From Bordetella parapertussis (GTDB lineage Bacteria > Bacteroidota > Bacteroidia > Chitinophagales > Chitinophagaceae), in the NCBI GenBank assembly GCA_943331005.2, contig CALQJX020000022.1:1-61414 (forward strand): a DNA stretch of 61,414 nt. The letters are read 5' to 3'. Below the pieces are notes generated by a model that saw only the letters and a program-made list of their open reading frames with translations, had not been told where the DNA came from and did not search any database. Numbering within the stretch: the first letter of the stretch is position 1; each line of letters opens with the position of its first letter. The translations under genes and the position numbers were made by a program. Positions 54,185 to 61,414 of the stretch are shown in pieces.

Positions 54185-55288
54185 TTAGTCTTGTTCGCTA
54201 TATTCCTTCAGATTGGTAACGACACATCTTACCACACCTTCTTTCACCGAAATGGAAAAAGAGTAGTTGAAAAGCTGGCATAGTTTTTTGCAAACATACA
54301 ATCCCAACCCAAGGCCGTTCAGCGATTCGTCTTTATGGAATTTGGTAAAAGGGTTGATATCTTTTACACAGAAAGTGTTAGCATGGTCTATTTGGTTCAC
54401 TGTGGAGAAATAAAAACCTCCATCAACGGCATGCAACTTTACCTCAGGTGTTTTTTTAGCATGGTTGAATTTTATGGTATTGTCTATTAATTCTGTGAAC
54501 AGCACTGTTATCAGGTCGCTGTCATGAGATAAAATGTCTACAGGTTCTATCTCTCTATGTAGCATGATATCATAATTCTCTAATGCTACACTATAATAGG
54601 AAAGTGTGTCGTTAAGGATATTGCTTAGGCTGGTGCTGTACAAGGTGCTGTCCTGAGAGATGCTTTGGTTGGCATTCATCATGGAATAGAGCATCAGATT
54701 CTTGGTATCACGATGCATTCTGAAACTGGAGAAATATATATTCCTCATTGTCTCTTTGAATGTATGTGCATCTGTTGGGTCGTTGGTTTTTCCCGGATAG
54801 TATGAAGTATTCAGTATACCGTTTAGGGGGGTGTAAAATTCCTGTTTGAAATTCGCATTCAGAATAGAGATCCAGTTCTTGCTGATCTCTTCTCTGTATT
54901 TCGACTCCTTTATATCGCTCAGTTCTATTCTGGAACTGATGGTGTTGATCAGGTCTTTTATTGAGAATGGTTTTGTCAGGTAGTCATCAGCCCCCATATC
55001 CATGCCCTTGCGCACTTCTTTTTTGTCGGCAAATGCAGTAAGGAAAATAAATGGCACCTTGTAAAGTGTTGGGTGTGCTTTTACTTCCTTCAGTACTTCA
55101 TAGCCTGTAATATCGGGCATGTTTATGTCGCAAAGTATCAGATCTATGTCATCGCCCTGACTATGTAATATCTTCAGACCTTCAATGCCATTTGGTGCAG
55201 TTATAGCAATAAAATTATTGACCTCAATTATTATTTTTATGGACTCCAGCAGCGATATCTCGTCTTCTATGATCAATATCTTTCTCAT
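54185..55288 (-). CDS. Response regulator fused to a degenerate histidine-kinase core
   Basis: 367 residues. The receiver domain (1-120) is complete: E9/D... acidic pocket, phosphoacceptor D54 in L-C-D-I-N-M-P-D, T84 and K106. A dimerisation-like helix follows, where the H-box reads K-Q-E-F-Y-T-P-L-N-G-I, so Q149 stands in place of the phosphorylated histidine. The ATPase-like domain (~245-360) keeps the N-box E-L-I-D-N-T-I-K-F and the G-L-G-L-G-L-Y G2 loop, but its G1 region (V-N-Q-I-D-H) lacks D-x-G-x-G. The protein is thus probably a phosphorylated but non-catalytic adaptor. The start overlaps the stop of the upstream kinase gene (TAATG), so the two are made together. Confidence 0.85.
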   Translation of the reverse strand: MRKILIIEDEISLLESIKIIIEVNNFIAITAPNGIEGLKILHSQGDDIDLILCDINMPDITGYEVLKEVKAHPTLYKVPFIFLTAFADKKEVRKGMDMGADDYLTKPFSIKDLINTISSRIELSDIKESKYREEISKNWISILNANFKQEFYTPLNGILNTSYYPGKTNDPTDAHTFKETMRNIYFSSFRMHRDTKNLMLYSMMNANQSISQDSTLYSTSLSNILNDTLSYYSVALENYDIMLHREIEPVDILSHDSDLITVLFTELIDNTIKFNHAKKTPEVKLHAVDGGFYFSTVNQIDHANTFCVKDINPFTKFHKDESLNGLGLGLYVCKKLCQLFNYSFSISVKEGVVRCVVTNLKEYSEQD

Positions 55289-58200
55289 TACTGTTTTTGC
55301 TGTTTATTTAATGTAATTGTAAATAAAGAACCTTCGTTCGCTTTGGTCTTGAAGGTTATGGTACCACCATGCATTTTTACTACATATTCTACGATCGTAA
55401 GGCCAATACCTGAACCCTGTATTACTCCTGTATTTGATGCACGGAAGAATGTAGTAAACAGTTTAGGCTGGTCTTCGTCTGGAACCCCTATGCCAAAATC
55501 TTTTATGTCTATTATGACCTGGGCTGCATTTTCACGCAGGTATAGTTGCGGACTCTCCTTGCCTATAGAGTACTTAAAAGCATTATTCAGCAGATTCACT
55601 ACAGCATGCCTTATCAGTTTAGGGTCTATCTCTGCAGTAATACCATTTTCGGGTATAAATGTTTGTAGTGTTCGGCCATCACTATGTGGGGTATAGAGTT
55701 CTTTCACTATCTCGCCCAGATAGAAGTTTAAATTAACCAGCTTTGGTGCATATTCAATTTTGCCGTTCTCTATACGACTTATCATCAGCAACTGATTCAA
55801 TGTTTCGGTCATATGGGTCACTTCTCTTGCCATTCGCTTCAGCATCACATCATCATTGATCTGTTTTGCTTTTTCGGGCGGAAGTATTTTTGCCATCTGC
55901 AGGATCTCCACATTAGCCTGAATGATAGCTAGCGGTGTTCTGAGTTCGTGTGAAGTGATGCGTATGAACTGAGATTTTGAGTTGTTCAGTTCTCTTTCTT
56001 TTTCAATTATCTGGTTCAGGTTTTTCTCTTTGTTTACTCGTTCGGTGATATCTGTGATCTTTCCAATGAATTGTTCCGGTTCGTTCTCGGAAGCCTTCAT
56101 GAATGATGCTTCCAGGAATAGCTCAGATTTGCCTTTCAACAGCGCAAAATTTCTTGTTTCAATATCGTCGAATGAGCCAAGCTTGTCAAGCATGTTTCTC
56201 GTTAATTGTTCTTCATTCTTATTCAGTAACTTAGAAAAGTTTATACCTGTATGTTTGTTCTCATTTTCAATTCCCAGTATTTTGGCAAAAGAAGGGTTGT
56301 AGAAATTGATATTGAAGTTAATGTCGCAGGTGAAAATACCATCGTTAGTAAAGTTGAGCAGATCACGTACTCTTTTTTCCTGCAGTTCGGCTTTTTTCTC
56401 ATTTTTCACTTGTTCGCTGATGTCAATTCCATATGAAATGATCTCATCTATTTCTCCCTGTTTATTGACGAATGGAGCAATTACTCTGAGCATATATTTC
56501 AGCGACCCATCAGCATTGTTATAAACGTCAATTGTAGATCTGGTATTCTTTGATTCCAGCACTTCATTGCATATCTTTTCACGTGCAGCAACAAAATCTG
56601 CATCTACATTGCGGAAATTGAAGTAATCGTACATGGTCTTGCCTATTATCCATTCTCTCACTTCATCATTTCTTACTGCTGCTTTGTTAGCGAATTTGTA
56701 CCTGAAATCCGGAGTTAGGATTACAATGTCAGAAGGTAGTTCATCCAATATTTTTTGATAGTATTCTTTTTGTTCAAATAATTTTTTGCTGGCCTCAATA
56801 CTTTCCGTTATATCATCATAGACCCACATGAAACCCGATTCCTCTTGATCTGCAATAATTGGTATGAACTGGCGGGTATATGTTCTTCCATTTGCATCTT
56901 TGAGTAGTTCATTACTTACTGCAATCTTATTTTTTACCAATTCCTGTATATGGGCTATTTCCGATTCAGGTTCTGCAAAGAAATACTTGAAACTATCCAG
57001 CAGATCTACAGATTTGTTGCCAACAAGATTCTTAGTGAACCCATTTGCCGAAAGCAGGTTTCTGAATGTGTTATTGGCAAACAGAATAACACTGTCTTTA
57101 TCCTCAAACAATATAGATTGTTTGAAATTATTCATCAGTGAAGTGAGTCGGGCTTCCGATGTTTTTAATTCTTTTTCAAGGGTTTTTCTGTCGGTTATGT
57201 CTTTATATTTCCAAAGGTGGCCGTAGTATTCATCGTTTACAAAAACCGGTAAGTAATCTCTTTCCAGTATTCGGCCATCGGCCATGTATAGAATTTCGTC
57301 AAGCACAGTTTTCTTTTCTGCCAGTATTTCGTCAATTCTCTCTGCAAAACGCGTTTCGGGAGTAAAGAGCTGCTCTACATCCCTGGCAAGGTTCGTACAA
57401 TCGTAGCCTATCAATTGTTCGGGAGAATATGGTATTGGGAAAATGTCATATACCCCATTGCTTATGAGTGCAAGCTGACGATCTTCGTTTTCCAGAATAA
57501 TACCATAGTTAATTGTCTTCAGCAGTGCTTCCATACGAGAGGCTGCTTTTTTCAATTCTATGTCTTTCTCCATTTCCGTATTTATGTCGGTAAGGGTTCC
57601 GAAAAATAACATCGGAGTTCCGTCATTTTCGAACTCCATTATTTTACCCCTTATCTTATAATACCGGTATTTATTGTCATTGTGCTTAATTCTGCAATCG
57701 AAACTGTATGATGGATTGTCTGCTGATAGAGTAGGGAGAATATCATGGTTATAGTGTTCCAGGTCTTCCGGATGTACTTTAGCATAAAACTCAGATATGC
57801 TTATCTCTTCATGGTCTCCGAGGCCTATCATCTCCCTGAATTTCAAGGATGTTTTCATTGTTTTCGTTTCGCCATCGTATGCCCATACCTCGTCGCCAGA
57901 TCCGTTGATGGCAAACTTCCACATGTCTATGCTGTCTCTATAGGCATCTTCGTTCAGTTTATATTCTGTAATGTCTTCAAAAGTGTAGTATCGTCCGGTA
58001 ATGTTGTCATGTTCATCAATAATTGGTTGCACAGTTGTTCTAAACCAGAACGTACTACCTCTTCTGTTATGTCCAATGTTTTCGAAAGAGAATGGTTTCT
58101 TTTTCTTTACCATTTCGTCTACGTAACTAGATGGTATGTAGGTGGAGTCTTTTCCATATATCACGTCGCGCGGACGCATACCAAGTACTTCTTTCAGCAG

Positions 58201-58758
58201 ATAGCCTGTAGATAGCTCGAAGTCTTTACTTACCCACTCTATGGCACCCCTAGCATCTGTTATGGCCATCCCTTTAATGTTATTGGTGGCCACTTTTGTT
58301 TCTATCTCATTCTGTTTCAGTAAAGGTTCCAATGGAATGCCTTCCTTGGTGTCTTGTACTGTTTGGAGCAGATTTCTTATGTTACTATTACTGGTTTCTG
58401 CCTCGTCGGAAGTAGTAGGTTTGAAGAAGTTAATGTTTGGTGCACTGAGGAATAATAACTCTTCACTATCTGCAAGGTATAATATGTCTCCCTGCAGTAC
58501 GAACGGGCTTTGACCGGCTTTTTCGGGTTGTTTTACCAGTTGATAGTTTTTCCCGTTCAATGCTTCGAGGTTAGCATCCTGTAACAGATTTTCGGGTTTT
58601 ATCTCGAAAACATCTGTAATCAGAGTGCCTGTAGTGAAGGACATTATCTTCGATAAATGTTCTCCGAAAGACTTTATTTTGAGGTCTTTGTCAATGTTTA
58701 TATAAAACGGGAATAGTCTATCTAACTGTTCCTTAGAAAGTAAAAAATTGTTTGCCAT
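55288..58758 (-). CDS. Multi-PAS histidine kinase with N-terminal HNOBA-like domain
   Basis: 1,156 residues without membrane helices, so cytoplasmic. Residues ~10-110 match the HNOBA (heme-NO-binding-associated) pattern: L-F-P-F-Y-I-N-I-D-K-D-L-K-I-K-S-F-G, F-E-I-K-P-E-N, then L-Q-G-D-I-L-Y-L and L-L-F-L-S-A-P. About six PAS/PAC modules follow (~145-910), including an I-T-D-A-R-G-A-I-E-W-V-S PAS start and several D-I-T-E repeats. The kinase core is complete: H937 in S-H-E-L-R-T-P-L, N-box N-L-L-N-N-A-F-K-Y, G1 D-F-G-I-G-V, G2 G-S-G-I-G-L. Its coupled downstream gene encodes the receiver/pseudo-kinase partner. HNOBA domains usually work with an H-NOX sensor, but none is in this window. Confidence 0.88.
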   Translation of the reverse strand: MANNFLLSKEQLDRLFPFYINIDKDLKIKSFGEHLSKIMSFTTGTLITDVFEIKPENLLQDANLEALNGKNYQLVKQPEKAGQSPFVLQGDILYLADSEELLFLSAPNINFFKPTTSDEAETSNSNIRNLLQTVQDTKEGIPLEPLLKQNEIETKVATNNIKGMAITDARGAIEWVSKDFELSTGYLLKEVLGMRPRDVIYGKDSTYIPSSYVDEMVKKKKPFSFENIGHNRRGSTFWFRTTVQPIIDEHDNITGRYYTFEDITEYKLNEDAYRDSIDMWKFAINGSGDEVWAYDGETKTMKTSLKFREMIGLGDHEEISISEFYAKVHPEDLEHYNHDILPTLSADNPSYSFDCRIKHNDNKYRYYKIRGKIMEFENDGTPMLFFGTLTDINTEMEKDIELKKAASRMEALLKTINYGIILENEDRQLALISNGVYDIFPIPYSPEQLIGYDCTNLARDVEQLFTPETRFAERIDEILAEKKTVLDEILYMADGRILERDYLPVFVNDEYYGHLWKYKDITDRKTLEKELKTSEARLTSLMNNFKQSILFEDKDSVILFANNTFRNLLSANGFTKNLVGNKSVDLLDSFKYFFAEPESEIAHIQELVKNKIAVSNELLKDANGRTYTRQFIPIIADQEESGFMWVYDDITESIEASKKLFEQKEYYQKILDELPSDIVILTPDFRYKFANKAAVRNDEVREWIIGKTMYDYFNFRNVDADFVAAREKICNEVLESKNTRSTIDVYNNADGSLKYMLRVIAPFVNKQGEIDEIISYGIDISEQVKNEKKAELQEKRVRDLLNFTNDGIFTCDINFNINFYNPSFAKILGIENENKHTGINFSKLLNKNEEQLTRNMLDKLGSFDDIETRNFALLKGKSELFLEASFMKASENEPEQFIGKITDITERVNKEKNLNQIIEKERELNNSKSQFIRITSHELRTPLAIIQANVEILQMAKILPPEKAKQINDDVMLKRMAREVTHMTETLNQLLMISRIENGKIEYAPKLVNLNFYLGEIVKELYTPHSDGRTLQTFIPENGITAEIDPKLIRHAVVNLLNNAFKYSIGKESPQLYLRENAAQVIIDIKDFGIGVPDEDQPKLFTTFFRASNTGVIQGSGIGLTIVEYVVKMHGGTITFKTKANEGSLFTITLNKQQKQ

Positions 58759-58889
58759 ATCGACATGGTGTGAGTTTCGTTCTTATTTATTTTTTCAGAT
58801 GGTAGTGTAGCAGTTGGTCTTTAAAATAGCTCATAAATATCAGTTTTACTTATTTCATCACAAATCATTTCTCAAAATTGCCTTTTACC

Positions 58890-59189
58890 TATTCGGTATC
58901 AAACCGGTAATAAAGAATTCATCAAAATTATTTTTTTTGCTGGTACAGGATTTGACTTAAATGTTTGGGTTCCTGAGTTAATTTCTAACCGGTATCTTTT
59001 TCAGAAAGTCACAGACATCCATCACGTCCATGTTTTTTTGACCGGGAAAACACATATGTCGTTACTTCATTTGATTGGTTCCGATCTATCCGATCTGTTT
59101 ACTTATTCAGTTATTTCTATCTTTTTTCTCAGTTATAACTCAAGTATCAATCTGCATACGCTATCGTCATCTGTGATCAGTATTTTCAT
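58890..59189 (-). pseudogene. Decayed receiver-domain (response regulator) remnant
   Basis: On the minus strand from the ATG at 59189 the sequence reads M-K-I-L-I-T-D-D-D-S-V-C-R-L-I-L-E-L and then a stop, a canonical receiver N-terminus with its acidic triad. After further stops, another frame reads F-P-G-Q-K-N-M-D-V-M-D-V-C-D-F-L-K-K-I around 58991-59050, resembling the region after the phosphoacceptor (M-P-x-M-D-G-x-E-V-C). F-F-I-T-G-L near 58900 could be the next strand. Multiple stops and frameshifts show it is dead. No DNA-binding or kinase domain is recognisable. The identification is by eye and moderate. Confidence 0.5.
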
Positions 59190-59293
59190 TTAAATATTGT
59201 CTCCTTTTTGATAGAATACTCCAATTTTCAAGTTTAGATTTCCAATTTGCTATCTTCTGTTTTTGTAGAAGAGGGTGCTCTTTTTATGAAATA

Positions 59294-59342
59294 AAAAAAG
59301 CATTACAGAATTGATACTCTTACAATTCAGCAATGCTTTTTT
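59294..59342 (-). terminator. Terminator after the NarL-type regulator
   Basis: A two-part stem is visible: AAAAAAGCATT pairs with AATGCTTTTTT (outer) and GAATTG with CAATTC (inner). The minus-strand side ends in T residues. It lies just beyond the regulator stop codon at 59367. Confidence 0.75.
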
Positions 59343-59366
59343 AAAACTATTATTCATTCTGTTCTG

Positions 59367-60005
59367 TTAATCGAGGTAAAGACTTATCAGTTCTGCTTTC
59401 GATTTCACATCCATTTTGTAGTAAATGTTCTTCAGGTGAAAGTTGACAGTGTGGAAAGATATGTTTAGTTCCTGTGCCATTTCTTTATAAGTAAGTCCCT
59501 TTTTTACAAGATCTATTATCTTCACTTCCATAGGTGTAAGGTCATCTTCCGTTCTCAGGAATTTCTTGCCAGATGAAAGCTGCATCATGGTCATGAGCTT
59601 TGTGAGCGATTCAGGGTCCAGGAAGCTTCCTGTGGTTTCTACGTTCGATATTGCCTGTTCCAGCTTGCTGGCAGAAAAAGGCTTGTAAAGATAGCCATTG
59701 GCTCCGTTCTCAATCGCCTTCATGATGAAATTGCTGTCATATTCTCCGGTTATGATGATAACATCGGCGCCGGTAAACATCTTTTTGATGTTCTGTATTA
59801 TATTAATGCCCTTCACATCATCGAGATGAATATCAAGTAAAACCACCTTTGGAGGTTTTATTTTATGTGCATTCTCAGTCAACTCCTTAAAGCTTCCGTA
59901 CGAGAAAGCTATCTCCTGCCCCCTAATGATAGTTACGTAGTTTTCTAACGTCTGTCTTAGGCTTATATCGTTTTCTAAAATTCCTACTGAGTACAAAGTG
60001 ATCAA
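59367..60005 (-). CDS. NarL/FixJ-type response regulator
   Basis: 212 residues. The receiver (1-125) has the phosphoacceptor D58 in V-V-L-L-D-I-H-L-D, T86 in I-I-I-T-G and K108 in G-Y-L-Y-K-P-F. The acidic pocket near E11/N12 is E-N-D rather than D-D, a mild deviation still compatible with phosphorylation. A LuxR-type HTH (~150-207) contains L-T-P-M-E-V-K-I-I-D-L-V-K-K-G-L-T-Y-K-E-M-A-Q-E-L-N-I-S-F-H-T-V-N-F-H-L-K-N-I with all core helices. It is separated from the kinase operon by the receiver remnant and has its own terminator, so the partner kinase is not certain, although the HNOBA kinase is the closest candidate. Confidence 0.92.
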   Translation of the reverse strand: MITLYSVGILENDISLRQTLENYVTIIRGQEIAFSYGSFKELTENAHKIKPPKVVLLDIHLDDVKGINIIQNIKKMFTGADVIIITGEYDSNFIMKAIENGANGYLYKPFSASKLEQAISNVETTGSFLDPESLTKLMTMMQLSSGKKFLRTEDDLTPMEVKIIDLVKKGLTYKEMAQELNISFHTVNFHLKNIYYKMDVKSKAELISLYLD

Positions 60006-60099
60006 TTTAGATACAAAAATAATCCTATTTACAATTAAAGTAGCTACTAGTGTTAGTAGCTGCTGTATCGTTAAATAAAACTATTTTATTTGTTAATGG

Positions 60100-60981
60100 T
60101 TATCTTAAAATATCCTCTACATTTTTTTTGATGTTTGCTGCCATTTTTTTCATAGGCAGATCGTTCTCGTCATTGCCAAAAGGGTCTTCTATTTCTTCTG
60201 CAATCATTTCCAGACTGGCAAGCACATAAAAAACCACTCCAACCACTGGTACGAGTAGATAATGTAGTGTAAAAGCCATTCCTACAGGTAATGTTATAGT
60301 GTAGAGGAAAATGAACTTCTTTATAAAAGCACTGTAAGAGTAGGGTATAGGGGTATTCTTGATGCGCTCGCAGGCACCGCAAATATCCATAAATGCCTGC
60401 ATTTCATTATTTACTATTATTAGTTGGTCGCCTGTTATTACCCCCTCCTTGTACAAAAGGTTCAATTTCATTGTCATTACAGAAGCTGCCTGATTGGGTA
60501 TGTGTTTCGTTCGGTCAAAGTCTGGTATCTCGGGATGGGGCTCTGTGTCCAATTCCAATCGGGTTGTCTCAGCTTGCAGGTGTTGTTGTAATACGGTTGC
60601 GAAGAGAGGAATGATCTTTATGAAGAAAGATCTGTTCTTTGCATCATTGTGCGGTAGCATGGCGTTTAGCTTTATTGCCAGATTCCTGCTGCTGTTTACA
60701 AGCGTTCCCCACTGTTTGCGCCCCTCCCACCATCTGTCATAGGCAGTGTTCGTTCTGAATACCAGCAACATGGATATAACAAAGCTGAGCAGGGTCTGTA
60801 AAATGCCGAAGTGACGGGCCGGACTGTTTTCCGGTAATTTCAGCCACTTTGTCTCTATATATACTATGATCGCAGAATAGAGGCATGCCATTATTATTTT
60901 GGGTGCAAGTTGCCTCAGCGTGTCTGCACGTCTGAATACAAAGATGTTTACCAGCCAGGCTTTTGAATTGTAGTTGATCAT
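60100..60981 (-). CDS. Bestrophin-family anion channel-like membrane protein
   Basis: 293 residues from the ATG at 60981 (M-I-N-Y-N-S-K-A-W); a TTG 12 bases upstream is also open but not needed. Four to five hydrophobic segments are present. The family signature R-T-N-T-A-Y-D-R-W-W-E-G-R-K-Q-W-G-T-L-V-N-S-S-R-N lies near residue 75. I-P-Y-S-Y-S-A-F-I-K-K-F-I-F-L-Y and the C-terminal E-E-I-E-D-P-F-G segment complete the bestrophin (UPF0187) pattern; prokaryotic members form pentameric ion channels. Ion selectivity cannot be read from sequence. It is monocistronic. Confidence 0.9.
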   Translation of the reverse strand: MINYNSKAWLVNIFVFRRADTLRQLAPKIIMACLYSAIIVYIETKWLKLPENSPARHFGILQTLLSFVISMLLVFRTNTAYDRWWEGRKQWGTLVNSSRNLAIKLNAMLPHNDAKNRSFFIKIIPLFATVLQQHLQAETTRLELDTEPHPEIPDFDRTKHIPNQAASVMTMKLNLLYKEGVITGDQLIIVNNEMQAFMDICGACERIKNTPIPYSYSAFIKKFIFLYTITLPVGMAFTLHYLLVPVVGVVFYVLASLEMIAEEIEDPFGNDENDLPMKKMAANIKKNVEDILR

Positions 60982-61152
60982 TGTTATGTACAAAGTAAGT
61001 ATAATTACGTGTTTTGGGAAAATAATGCGAATGCAATTTGGTGGCTGTGATTAACTAGTCTACATTTGTCCTCCCGCCAAAAAAACGGGAAAGCTTAAGT
61101 TCTTTATTCTACCGCAAAGGTCAAATTGATTTCAAAGAAATCTGAGAAACAA

Positions 61153-61232
61153 TTTGGAAGAACGGAACTGACCGCTTACCTTTGCACTCCCTTACGAAAT
61201 GAGGGACGCCGGAAACGGTAAGTTGCAGAGAG
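61153..61232 (+). promoter_or_regulatory. rRNA-type promoter P1 and leader
   Basis: TTTG at 61153-61156 and TACCTTTG at 61177-61184 are separated by 20 bases, matching the Bacteroidota -33/-7 consensus. The initial transcript CACTCCCTTACGAAATGAGG contains a short TCCCT/AGGGA hairpin, followed by AAAAAAAGTTCTTTAG near 61234, resembling an antitermination boxA. Confidence 0.75.
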
Positions 61233-61243
61233 TAAAAAAAGTT
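61233..61243 (+). promoter_or_regulatory. Candidate boxA-like element
   Basis: The sequence AAAAAAAGTTCTTTAG around these positions, and its partner AAAAAGTTCTTCAG near 61391-61404, resemble the boxA antitermination signal of rRNA leaders. Function is inferred. Confidence 0.4.
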
Positions 61244-61319
61244 CTTTAGTTGTTGTTGCGAAGGGAGTTTGATAAGGTTTGTTTTCGGGTTATAATGAAA
61301 ATAAAAGTTTGAAAAACAA

Positions 61320-61401
61320 TTTGGCGGTTTGAAAGAAACCTTCTACCTTTGCACTCCCTTACAAAATGAGGGAAGCAATAAAAGAGTAACAAAAAGTTCT
61401 T
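61320..61401 (+). promoter_or_regulatory. rRNA-type promoter P2 and leader
   Basis: A second, near-identical unit: TTTG at 61320-61323, TACCTTTG at 61344-61351 (same 20-base spacing), then GCACTCCCTTACAAAATGAG and AAAAAGTTCTTCAG. Tandem duplication of promoter plus leader is usual in front of rRNA operons. The 16S gene is not reached before the window ends. Confidence 0.75.
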
Positions 61402-61414
61402 CAGTTAGTAATAA

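Larger units (their letters stand above)
58759..59366. other. Gene-free stretch between the kinase gene and the NarL-type regulator
   Basis: Besides the receiver remnant at 58890-59189, this region contains the kinase promoter space and, at its right end, the terminator of the NarL-type regulator gene. AT-rich, with no intact reading frame of interest. Confidence 0.55.

Noticed and set aside
61185..61414. Start of a 16S rRNA or tRNA gene inside the window
   Set aside because: Only leader-type sequence is visible; no conserved 16S 5' end or tRNA cloverleaf could be found before the end.

Overview
The window is a stretch of a Bacteroidota chromosome, most probably from the Chitinophagaceae or a close relative. 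Four lines of evidence point there. Several very large secreted proteins end in a type IX secretion (T9SS, Por) type A sorting domain. The lipoproteins carry short S-C-N-K lipoboxes. Promoter-like elements follow the TTTG / TAnnTTTG pattern. Gene neighbourhoods typical of the phylum are present (panC / half glycogen synthase / DUF4270 / glmS, and DUF3822-rsmD-coaD). The assignment rests on reading alone.

Layout. 1-7763: the tail of one T9SS cargo protein, then a 2,445-residue adhesin-like protein (about 14 PKD repeats, 11 cysteine-paired BIG2-like repeats, three further Ig-like repeats and a sorting domain). 7869-13096: sppA, surE, a class V aminotransferase, a small exported DUF4177-like protein and a convergent lipoprotein. 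13097-14039: a gene-poor stretch with a perfect 40-bp palindrome, another perfect hairpin and low-complexity DNA. 14040-21386: an NHL-repeat T9SS protein followed 3 bases later by a 1,914-residue propeller/beta-helix protein whose sorting domain is cut off by one in-frame TGA. 21387-21806: REP-like repeats. 21807-25002: a methyltransferase, malate dehydrogenase and metK.

25003-26404 is an AT-rich island: a controller-protein-like HTH regulator, a stop/start-overlapping small PD-(D/E)XK nuclease candidate and a convergent 84-residue unknown. An identical 18-bp repeat with a palindromic core lies at each end. No DNA methyltransferase is adjacent. This is the best candidate for an undescribed compact defence or selfish module.

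26497-34609: a hydrolase, glmS, a DUF4270 lipoprotein, a half-length glycogen synthase, panC, an orphan moaA and a DUF3298-like protein. 34808-38746: a Pls/PosA-type single-module NRPS. 39022-46132: a SNF2 helicase with two SWIM zinc fingers, an Fn3-like exported protein, a small membrane protein and a DUF922 metalloprotease-like protein. 46238-54099: ahcY, a lipoprotein, a membrane glycosyltransferase-like pair, an MlaF-type ATPase without permease, DUF3822-rsmD-coaD and a 3-hydroxyacyl-CoA dehydrogenase. 54185-60005: a signalling block with an HNOBA/multi-PAS histidine kinase, a response regulator fused to a degenerate kinase core (phospho-histidine replaced by Gln), the wreck of another receiver gene and a NarL-type regulator. 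60100-60981: a bestrophin-like channel. The right end holds two tandem, strongly matching rRNA-type promoters with leader sequences, so an rRNA operon probably begins just outside the window.

metK and ahcY both serve the S-adenosylmethionine cycle and surround several methyltransferases. The T9SS cargo genes depend on secretion machinery that is not in this window. No tRNA or rRNA gene, CRISPR array, transposase or integrase was seen.
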